Shown here: in pieces, positions 6,890 through 14,215 of the stretch | How the letters are laid out: each line of letters begins with the position of its first letter | How positions within the stretch are numbered: the stretch's first letter is position 1 | Assembly: GCA_040388665.1 (NCBI GenBank) | Contig: JAZKBL010000011.1 | Span: 1-16,009, forward strand | DNA length: 16,009 nt | DNA from: DAHVFY01 sp040388665 | Lineage (GTDB): Bacteria > Chlamydiota > Chlamydiia > Chlamydiales > Rhabdochlamydiaceae | Reading direction: 5' to 3' | Position numbers and translations under genes: made by a program | The notes under the pieces: model-generated | What the model saw: the letters and a program-made list of their open reading frames with translations, nothing else | Told to the model about the DNA's origin: nothing | Databases searched by the model: none

Positions 6890-7752
6890 ACATCTTACCT
6901 TTGATCATTTCATCTCTCCTCATTATGGCGTGTGTTTCCGCTTCCTTTTTTCGTGAAAGACAATCAACCATTTGGGAAGAAAGGAGTTATTTAGGGTTTA
7001 TGCGCGTCGAAAGAAAGGCTCGTGCACAAATTGCAAGCGCGCGCTATAAAAAAGCGCCTAAAAAGAAAAATAATCCTAAAAAACCTGCAAAAAATCAAAC
7101 TCATAAAACCTCCACTTTTGTTAATCGAAGAGAACGTAATGAGCTTACTGAGCTCTCAAAACTCAATATTGGACCTCTTTTTCTAAAGCCATCTAAAGAA
7201 CTCTATGAAATTACAGCAAGACTCATCAAAGAGCTTTATAAGGATGCTCCTTTTTTTAAAAAATCAACCATCAAAAGAGTTGAATACTTGATTGTAGACA
7301 GCATGATAGAACATGCTAAAAACAATAAAAAAGCAGTTGATCTCGTAGAGTTTTTTCCCGAAGACACAACATTACATTCCATTTTCTATAAAATGGTAAA
7401 AGGAACTCATGGCAACTACCCCCCGCTTGGAGAATATCTCGCAATCGACCTCAATACAAACAGAAAACCAATTAACTTCTCCTTTGCATCCATTCCTTTG
7501 CTTACCGTTATTTTTGGAAAAACCGCTACCCAAGCGGTCCTTGAAAAAGAGCATAAAAAATGGGAAGAAGACCACAAACAACATCGCCTTTCAAAAGATG
7601 ATTTAACATCTATTTTAGATACTCAGAAAAACCTTCCTTTTAACCTCTATAAAGTACAGCATTTTTTTGATTTTTCTCGCACACCTGCCTCTAAAAAGCA
7701 TATCACAGCTCAAGATCCAAAAACGCAAATTACTACAACTAAAGAATTATAA
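6886..7752 (+). CDS. Membrane-anchored protein of the pseudopilin cluster, possibly GspK-like, 288 aa
   Basis: A hydrophobic helix at residues 3-22 starts almost directly at the N-terminus, followed by a basic segment (about 45-95, many Lys/Arg) and a largely helical soluble domain. It overlaps the GspJ-like gene by 4 nt, so it is made together with it. By position and size it could be the GspK equivalent; GspK proteins also lack Glu at +5. However, it has no basic leader or recognisable prepilin cleavage site, and I see no specific GspK motif. From memory, Chlamydiaceae have uncharacterised proteins in the equivalent place (the CT566-CT568 region). A single-span inner-membrane protein with a periplasmic domain is the safe reading. 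Confidence 0.65.
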   Translation: MNILPLIISSLLIMACVSASFFRERQSTIWEERSYLGFMRVERKARAQIASARYKKAPKKKNNPKKPAKNQTHKTSTFVNRRERNELTELSKLNIGPLFLKPSKELYEITARLIKELYKDAPFFKKSTIKRVEYLIVDSMIEHAKNNKKAVDLVEFFPEDTTLHSIFYKMVKGTHGNYPPLGEYLAIDLNTNRKPINFSFASIPLLTVIFGKTATQAVLEKEHKKWEEDHKQHRLSKDDLTSILDTQKNLPFNLYKVQHFFDFSRTPASKKHITAQDPKTQITTTKEL

Positions 7753-7783
7753 TTTTTATTATTATGTAAGTAAATTAGTCATA

Positions 7784-7812
7784 TTGACATACAAAACAGT
7801 TTAATATAGAAT
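7784..7812 (+). promoter_or_regulatory. Near-consensus housekeeping promoter
   Basis: TTGACA at 7784-7789 matches the -35 consensus exactly. After a 17-nt spacer comes TAGAAT at 7807-7812, which is 5/6 of the -10 consensus. The expected start near 7819 gives a leader of about 30 nt containing AAAGG (7836-7840) 8 nt before the ATG at 7849. This is the best promoter in the window and should drive the hydrolase gene strongly with the major sigma factor. Confidence 0.75.
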
Positions 7813-7848
7813 TAATACAAGTTAATATTAAAACTAAAGGTGTTATTT

Positions 7849-8985
7849 ATGACTACAATTACATTTAATAAAGAAATTTTTCAAGCTGCATGGCCAAAAA
7901 GCTTAGAGCCTACTGCATCAAAAAAAGTGGCAAATTTTGTGTGGAATGCACTTTGCGCTACAGTCCTTCTTCCTATCGGCGTTGCCCGAGTTCTGAACCA
8001 CTGGATCATCCGTCCGATCATCATCGAAAATTTTATTGAAACAGGGATAAAAAGACATAAAGGCCATAAATTCGAGAATAAACCCATTTCTTTCAAAATG
8101 GCAAACGGTCAAACCATCAAAGGCACCTTTTTACAAGGAGTGAGTCATGGTAACAAATTAATCATCTTAAGTTGTGGAAGTGGTCAATGGTGTGAAAAAA
8201 CAGGGAGACATCCAGCCCTTTTAGAATCGGGTGCATCAATTCTTGCCATCAACAATCCAGGAGTTGGTACGAGTAAAAGCTACCCAGGAATAGATGGCCT
8301 TGATATACATAAAAGTTTTGGTCTTGCTACATTTAGCGCCTTTGAGCTTGCAACCCAGACAAAATTAAATGGGGGCAAACGAAAATTTCACGAAAAAAAT
8401 ATCCTTTTTTATGGGTACTCCCTTGGCGGTGCAGCCGCAACGATCGGAGCTGGCTATGTCGAAGAGACTTATGGAGAAAAGGCTAAAACAACGGATGGAA
8501 AAGAAATCAAACCTGTAGAAGTTAAGCTTATCAATGACCGTTCTTTTAATAACCTAAACAAATTAGCAATCGCTCGTATACTACAAATAAAAAACACCCC
8601 CTTCCAAGCTCTAAAATTTGCAAAAAAGATCAGTAAATGCATCACTTTCTTTATCCCTAACTTTCTTATCCGCATTTCTGTTTACAGCACTACCTTTTTA
8701 GCAGGTTTAAGACTTGATCCAGAAACCGCTTTCAAAAAGTTAAAAACAGAAAAAAAATGCATTATTTTCTCAAAAAAAGATCCAATAATTCCTTACAAAG
8801 GTGGATCTCTATTTAAAAGTATTAAGGATTCTAAAAAAATCTGCACAGGAATTAAACTTGATGATGGCTACGACCATCTTAAAACCTTTGAAGGAGAAGC
8901 AAAAAATACAACTTTAAAGTGCATCCAAGATTTCCTTGGCTTATCAAAAACTAAAAGCAGCAATTTGAATATGGCAGACACTTAA
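7849..8985 (+). CDS. Alpha/beta hydrolase, CHLPS/SidB-like, 378 aa
   Basis: This is a serine hydrolase with the nucleophile elbow GYSLGG at residues 189-194 (Ser191). A likely acid is Asp311 in KKDPIIPY, and a likely base is His343 in DGYDHLKTF. A Gly-rich oxyanion-type segment (SCGSGQW, 108-114) and NNPGVGTS (135-142) complete the fold. Residues 25-62 contain a hydrophobic stretch that could anchor it to a membrane. The overall pattern recalls the family containing Chlamydia CHLPS 43-kDa homologues and Legionella SidB; this is from memory and not proven. The substrate is unknown and is probably a lipid or ester. The ATG at 7849 is chosen for its SD. The gene stands alone behind its own strong promoter and could encode a secreted or host-directed enzyme. 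Confidence 0.8.
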   Translation: MTTITFNKEIFQAAWPKSLEPTASKKVANFVWNALCATVLLPIGVARVLNHWIIRPIIIENFIETGIKRHKGHKFENKPISFKMANGQTIKGTFLQGVSHGNKLIILSCGSGQWCEKTGRHPALLESGASILAINNPGVGTSKSYPGIDGLDIHKSFGLATFSAFELATQTKLNGGKRKFHEKNILFYGYSLGGAAATIGAGYVEETYGEKAKTTDGKEIKPVEVKLINDRSFNNLNKLAIARILQIKNTPFQALKFAKKISKCITFFIPNFLIRISVYSTTFLAGLRLDPETAFKKLKTEKKCIIFSKKDPIIPYKGGSLFKSIKDSKKICTGIKLDDGYDHLKTFEGEAKNTTLKCIQDFLGLSKTKSSNLNMADT

Positions 8986-9097
8986 GATCTCAGTTTACGT
9001 ACTTATGTAGTACATCAAATTTTCATCGATAATTGTGAGCAGGGTTCATGGGGGCTTGCGTTGAAATTGGTATACTGTACAGGCGCGTAAGCACAGG

Positions 9098-10870
9098 TTA
9101 AGGCCTATGAATAGGTAAGTGTATCGTGAAGGTGGTGCCGTGCCCCGGGGCTGACTCAACGTGAATCGTGCCGTCATGGCGCTCGATAATCGTCTTGACG
9201 ATGGAAAGACCAAGGCCTGCGCCGCCGAGCCTTCGAGAATGTGCTTTATTGACTGTATAGAACCGCTCAAAAATATGATCGATGTCAGTTTCAGGAATCC
9301 CGATGCCCTGATCAGAGATCTTAATAATCGCTTCATCGCCACGCTGCTCAAGAAGAACTGAGATAATAGCTGGCGCTACAGAATATTTGGCCGCATTATC
9401 CATCAAATTCATAACAGCAAGCTCCAAAATGTCAACATCTGCTGCGATATTGATTTCATCACAGTTCTTTTCTATTGAAATTTCTGCATCGGTGTAGACA
9501 CATTCGACCATATGCTTACAGTTTTCTGCAAGCGTGACAAGGTCGCAATCGCGAAATCTCGTCTCAGGCAAATGTTCTAAATCTGCAAGCGTTAGGAGAT
9601 TTTTGACAAGATTATCCATCCTCTCACAATTTCTGACGATTTTTTCTGTAATGTCAGCTAACATCTCAGGGCTCAATTCCGGCAGGTCCTGGAGAGTCTC
9701 TGCAAAGCCTTTAATGATCGTAATAGGCGTTCTCAGCTCGTGCGATGCATTAGCCACGAAGTCTTTGCCCATTTCTAAAACTTTGTAATGGCTTGACTTG
9801 TCTTGTAAAACAATAATTGCGCCACTTCCCTTTGTTTTTGGAGCAGCAATTAAATCAATATAGCGTTTATGCAAATCACCAATAGCAAGCGCATCTGTAA
9901 TAATTTCACCACTCTCTTGACATGTTTTTAAAAGGTGTCGGCACTTATCTAAAAGTGGAGCAAACCTGGGATCATTCATTGTTGGAAAAGGATTGTTCAA
10001 TAGATACCTTTTAGGACTACCTAGCATCTTACTTCCAATGAAATTCACATAACGGATCTGCATAGCGGCATCAACAGCAATAACACCTTCACCAAGAGAC
10101 TCCAAAATCGCTTCTTTTTCATTCCGCTCGTCTATAATATTTTTAAGCTGGCTGCGGATACGCGCTGTTAAAGCATTAATCGTACTGCCAAGAACGCTAA
10201 AGTCATCTTTTCCTTTTCCTCCTTGAGGTAATACAATAGGGGGAAGCTCTTCCTCTTTTCCTATCTCGTAAGATTTAATGGCATTTGTGATTTTTTGAAT
10301 GGGCCGACTGAACTGGTAAAAAATAAGCCAAATCATAAACGCAAAGAAAAGAAGAACAATGACGCAGAAAAAGAAAAAACCCACCTCAAAATTGGATAGA
10401 AACTGATCAATGAGCTGTGTTGCAAATGCGGTGCGCATCACATACATTTTCCCCTGAAAATCAAAACTCACAGCAACATATAGCAATTCCCGATCAAAAA
10501 GTTTAGAATAGCCTCGATAAACTCCCTCTCCCGTCTTCAAAGCCTCTTCGATCTCCGGATGATCATATACAGGCTGAGAAGACATCCTTCCTTTAACAAC
10601 CGATTCAAGATAAGAGTCATAAAGGACACAGTCACGGCTATCAATAAGTGTGATGCGAAAAACAGGAAACGTTTTATGTTTTTCTAAAAGATCGATCATC
10701 TCCGATTCATTTTGTGCATCCTGGACAATTTTTATAAGACCTCTTGTTGATGTTTCAAGGGAATTAATAGCAATCCTTCCTACCATCACATTAATCAGAG
10801 GAATCAATAACAGAAGAAAAAGAACAAAAAGAACCAGATGTCCAATGAATACTTTCGAGCGGAAACTCAT
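9098..10870 (-). CDS. PhoR/ResE-type sensor histidine kinase, 590 aa
   Basis: This is an inner-membrane two-component sensor. A first membrane span (about 8-30) and a second (about 163-186) bracket a periplasmic sensor domain of some 130 residues, probably single Cache/PAS-like. A HAMP domain (about 187-245) and a cytosolic PAS domain (about 252-360) follow. HisKA has the phospho-accepting His377 in ASHELRTP. The catalytic domain carries the N box (N488, N492), DQGIGIP (520-526), FERF (534-537) and GGAGLGLSIVK (549-559). All catalytic motifs are intact. Its start codon overlaps the cyclase stop (ATGA, 4 nt), so the two are translationally coupled. No response regulator lies beside it in the window, so its partner must be encoded elsewhere. 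The signal is unknown. Confidence 0.93.
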   Translation of the reverse strand: MSFRSKVFIGHLVLFVLFLLLLIPLINVMVGRIAINSLETSTRGLIKIVQDAQNESEMIDLLEKHKTFPVFRITLIDSRDCVLYDSYLESVVKGRMSSQPVYDHPEIEEALKTGEGVYRGYSKLFDRELLYVAVSFDFQGKMYVMRTAFATQLIDQFLSNFEVGFFFFCVIVLLFFAFMIWLIFYQFSRPIQKITNAIKSYEIGKEEELPPIVLPQGGKGKDDFSVLGSTINALTARIRSQLKNIIDERNEKEAILESLGEGVIAVDAAMQIRYVNFIGSKMLGSPKRYLLNNPFPTMNDPRFAPLLDKCRHLLKTCQESGEIITDALAIGDLHKRYIDLIAAPKTKGSGAIIVLQDKSSHYKVLEMGKDFVANASHELRTPITIIKGFAETLQDLPELSPEMLADITEKIVRNCERMDNLVKNLLTLADLEHLPETRFRDCDLVTLAENCKHMVECVYTDAEISIEKNCDEINIAADVDILELAVMNLMDNAAKYSVAPAIISVLLEQRGDEAIIKISDQGIGIPETDIDHIFERFYTVNKAHSRRLGGAGLGLSIVKTIIERHDGTIHVESAPGHGTTFTIHLPIHRP

Positions 10871-13215
10871 GCACTGATTCCTTTTACTCTGTAAATGTCT
10901 ATCTCTTCTGTAAGCCCTTTAAATGTTTTAGCGCCAAGGATTTCTACATCAACATACTTCTTAACGCCTGCAGCTTCGTAAGTATTGCGGGTGATTAATA
11001 TTTCACCCCCACCGGCCGTAGAACAAAGCCGAGATGCCAGGTTGACATTTCTTCCAAGAACTGTGTAATTCAAACGATTTTCAGCACCCATATTACCAGC
11101 TAGCACAACTCCTGTATGGATCCCTATTCCCATTTCAACAGCTACAAGTCCCTTAGCTTTTCTTTCTACATTCCATGCTTTTAACACCTGCAGCATTTCC
11201 CAAGCACTTTGCACCGCTTTAAGAGCGCTATCTGGCTTTTCTAAAGGCGCTCCAAAAAGAGCCATCACTTCATCTCCAACATATTTATCGATAACGCCAC
11301 CAGTATCATCAATCACTTTTGATATTTTAGTCATGCACGTATTTAACAACTCAATCACATCAATTGGAGCCATATGACTTGTTAATGCAGTGAAGTTGCG
11401 AATATCTGCAAAAAGTACTGTGACTAATTTTTCTTCTCCACCGAGATGAACATTTCCCTTTAAAATTTCTTGAGCAATTTCTGCTGAAACAACTTTATTA
11501 AGAACTCCCTTTACTTTTTCTTTTTCCTGAAGCCCCTTAACCATCTCTGCAAAAGCTACGCAAAGAATAGAAAGTTCATCATTTTTTCCTCCAGTAGGAG
11601 CTGGAAGCGGAACATCATCCAAACGCCCTGCTCCAATTTCTTTAGCAGCAAGAGCTAACTGCGTTGCAGGACGGGAAATCTTTTTCGATAACAAGTTAAG
11701 AATGAGCAAAACAACAAAAAGCGCAATAACAGCGACAAGACGCATATCAAACAAAAGAGACTCAAGAAGCCTTTTCGCTCCCTTATCAAGCTCATTAACA
11801 AAAGAAAACTCTTTTGTGTCTAAATTAATCGTAAAAAAATGCAAATCCATTGAAGGATAGGGGATCATATGCAAATAAAAATATTTTTCTCCATTCCAAT
11901 AGACCTCTCCCGTTTTATTGGAAAGCATCGTATCAAGAGGAAAACCGGTAGGAGGAGCAATTTTACGTCCATTTTCATCGAAGGCGCTAACGATTTCTGC
12001 GTTGTGTACGATAAAACCAGTTTGATTCATCGGTAAAACAAGTTTCAGCAACACAGTATCAATATCTTTGCCTAAAGTGAGATATCCCGTTTTTTCATTA
12101 AAAGGAATCCTTAAGGTATTACCAAGATAAACATGAGGAATTTCTTTAGGGTTAATAACCGCAAGCGATGTGGCAGGATGCCAACATTCAAGAATAGGAC
12201 GATGTGCATTATAGTACGTTGCATCATCAAAAAGAATTTTATCATAACAAACATCTTTTAATAATAATCCTTCTCCAGCCACTTGTCCGTGAGGAAATCG
12301 TCCTATACCAGACGGCGCTGCTTGGCCAAAAGGACCATGCGTTAAAAGGGAAGCTGCACGCCAGATCATGAATAGCTCGTCCGTTTTAATTAAAAGGTTC
12401 TTTAAAGTTTCCTTCATCTTAGGTTCAACATGGGGATTACAGCGTATAGGCTGGCTTGGGACCTCAGGAGCCACATTCACTGCCATCTTAGCCTCAATCC
12501 ATTTACGTCTTTCCTCTGGAAATTTGGGCGCTTCTTTAACATAACATGCAGCGCGCGTTAATGCGGTAAAAAAAGGATCTAAAAAAGCTACGTGAGACTT
12601 TCCCGCCCAACTATCAATAAACGGCTCTAGATTATCTAATTCAAAAAGAATATAAACATCAGGGTTGACACCTGATATAAATTGGAATAAAGGCTCGTTA
12701 TTTTTTTTCGGATCTATATAAAAGTGAATCCCAATATAAGGCTCGTGCCCCTCTAATGTCACCCAACTAATTTGATCATCAATTGGGGACTGACAACCAC
12801 CGAGCATCGCAGCATTATTAGGAATAATGAGCGATGAAAGCCTCCCATCGTCTGTATTTTGAATGAAATCCACCCACTTATTCGCAACAAGGTTTGTTGC
12901 AGAATAAAACCATGAACCCCGATTAAAAGTAGACTCCGTTGGAGCAAAGCCAACAAAAAGCTGCTCATACTCTGAAATATTTTGTAAAAGAGAAGAAATA
13001 TCCGCTTGCGTCTCAGCAATAATTGAAGCTAAAAAGATTTCAATGTTTTCTCTTTTCTTTTCATTTAAGTCGATAATATTAGCGCGTAGGGCTTTCTTTG
13101 CTTTTTCGAGTTTTGTTTGAATAATGCGATTCTCAAAAAAAAACGAACCTACAAAAGCGATCAAAAAAAGGCTTCCGATCCAAAGAAATAACCTATAGCG
13201 CAAATTCATAGCCAT
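10867..13215 (-). CDS. Membrane-bound class III adenylate cyclase with large sensor domain, 782 aa
   Basis: It is predicted to make cAMP from ATP at the inner membrane in response to an external signal. The first span (about 8-27) is followed by a large extracytoplasmic region (28 to about 490), possibly a double-Cache sensor, then a second span (about 491-511), a HAMP domain (512-565) and the cyclase domain (about 590-782). Metal ligands are Asp604 in FADIRNF and Asp648 in YVGDE. Lys644 and Thr718 occupy the base-specifying positions, and Asn725 and Arg729 the transition-state ones. The Lys/Thr pair is that of class IIIb adenylate rather than guanylate cyclases. The start overlaps pepP by 23 nt. 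ATG codons at 13215 and 13209 are both possible; GGA lies at better spacing for the second. Confidence 0.92.
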   Translation of the reverse strand: MAMNLRYRLFLWIGSLFLIAFVGSFFFENRIIQTKLEKAKKALRANIIDLNEKKRENIEIFLASIIAETQADISSLLQNISEYEQLFVGFAPTESTFNRGSWFYSATNLVANKWVDFIQNTDDGRLSSLIIPNNAAMLGGCQSPIDDQISWVTLEGHEPYIGIHFYIDPKKNNEPLFQFISGVNPDVYILFELDNLEPFIDSWAGKSHVAFLDPFFTALTRAACYVKEAPKFPEERRKWIEAKMAVNVAPEVPSQPIRCNPHVEPKMKETLKNLLIKTDELFMIWRAASLLTHGPFGQAAPSGIGRFPHGQVAGEGLLLKDVCYDKILFDDATYYNAHRPILECWHPATSLAVINPKEIPHVYLGNTLRIPFNEKTGYLTLGKDIDTVLLKLVLPMNQTGFIVHNAEIVSAFDENGRKIAPPTGFPLDTMLSNKTGEVYWNGEKYFYLHMIPYPSMDLHFFTINLDTKEFSFVNELDKGAKRLLESLLFDMRLVAVIALFVVLLILNLLSKKISRPATQLALAAKEIGAGRLDDVPLPAPTGGKNDELSILCVAFAEMVKGLQEKEKVKGVLNKVVSAEIAQEILKGNVHLGGEEKLVTVLFADIRNFTALTSHMAPIDVIELLNTCMTKISKVIDDTGGVIDKYVGDEVMALFGAPLEKPDSALKAVQSAWEMLQVLKAWNVERKAKGLVAVEMGIGIHTGVVLAGNMGAENRLNYTVLGRNVNLASRLCSTAGGGEILITRNTYEAAGVKKYVDVEILGAKTFKGLTEEIDIYRVKGISA

Positions 13216-14206
13216 TATCCGTGATAATTATAGTATCTTCATACCTGACTCCCCCTTTACCTGGCAAATAAAGACCAGGCTCAATGGTAATGACCATACC
13301 AGCTCTTAAAAGAACATCTTTATCATCTCCCTTCATATTCACTGACGGAAACTCATGAACTTCTAACCCGACGCCGTGCCCCAACCCATGAACAATGAGC
13401 TCTCCAAGCCCTGCGTCCTCAATACTTTTACGAGCAGTTTCATCAAGCACTCGAAGAGGGGTTCCCGGACGGCAACAAGATAAAGCTGCCTTGTGTGCCT
13501 CTCTAATAGAGTCATACATTTTTTTTAGTTGCGGATCTTCCTTACCAAAAAACACCATCCGCGTAAGATCAGAACAATAATTGTTGAGAATAGCTCCTGC
13601 ATCAATAAGGACAATATCTCCTTCCTGCAAAACTCTATTTCCTGACCTATAATGAGGCAATGCGCTATTTGAGCCAAACGCAATGATGGGAGGAAACGAA
13701 AGACCGCTCGCCCCTCCTTCAAGGCAAAACAGTTCAAATTCTCTTGCGAGCTCTTTCTCTGTAACTCCCGGCTTTAGAAGGGTTGCCACATATTCAATCC
13801 CCGAGAGTGCAAGCTTACCGCTTTTTTTCAAAATAGCGATCTCTTGAGAATCTTTTATGACGCGCAATTCTTTGGTAAGCCCAGGGATCGCTTTAAGCGC
13901 GCAGTCTGTTTTTTCCAATTTTACAAAACGCTGATACACTGTTGTGCTACTATCAAATGCAATTTTTTTATTTTTAAGATGACGATCTAATTCTAAAATA
14001 TCTCCATAAGGGACAACACCTGTCTCTTGAACCATTGCCTTGTATCTTCCATCTACAAAAAGACAAACGGAATCTGTACAAACAAGAAGGCTGCCAGTAG
14101 AAAGCGTTAACCCTGTCAAATAAAAAAGATCGATCGGATTTTCAACAAGACACCCATCAACATCCCATAATGAAAGCTGCTCTTGCAATTGCTGTATCCG
14201 TTTCAT
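13193..14206 (-). CDS. pepP: Xaa-Pro aminopeptidase / dipeptidase (M24 family), 337 aa
   Basis: This cytosolic metallopeptidase releases the N-terminal residue before a proline and helps complete the breakdown of peptides. Residues 1 to about 120 form the creatinase-type N-terminal domain and 125-337 the pita-bread catalytic domain. The five dimetal ligands are intact: D202 (LIDAGA), D213 (DLTRM), H277 (GLGHGVG), E309 (TIEPGLY) and E323 (RYEDT). Substrate-binding His185 and His284 (VHEF) are also present. Length is slightly below the usual 350. The ORF ends in GYEFAL, with its last 23 nt inside the cyclase start. It begins 9 nt after mutL, and its AGAGAA ribosome binding site overlaps the mutL stop. 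The mutL-pepP pairing is also found in Chlamydiaceae (from memory). PepP and PepQ cannot be separated with certainty here. Confidence 0.93.
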   Translation of the reverse strand: MKRIQQLQEQLSLWDVDGCLVENPIDLFYLTGLTLSTGSLLVCTDSVCLFVDGRYKAMVQETGVVPYGDILELDRHLKNKKIAFDSSTTVYQRFVKLEKTDCALKAIPGLTKELRVIKDSQEIAILKKSGKLALSGIEYVATLLKPGVTEKELAREFELFCLEGGASGLSFPPIIAFGSNSALPHYRSGNRVLQEGDIVLIDAGAILNNYCSDLTRMVFFGKEDPQLKKMYDSIREAHKAALSCCRPGTPLRVLDETARKSIEDAGLGELIVHGLGHGVGLEVHEFPSVNMKGDDKDVLLRAGMVITIEPGLYLPGKGGVRYEDTIIITDNGYEFAL

Positions 14207-14215
14207 GAATTTTCT

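Noticed and set aside
8999..9013. Hairpin GTACT-loop-AGTAC after the hydrolase gene as a terminator
   Set aside because: The stem is only 5 bp and AT-rich, with no proper T tract directly behind it, so it is too weak to call.
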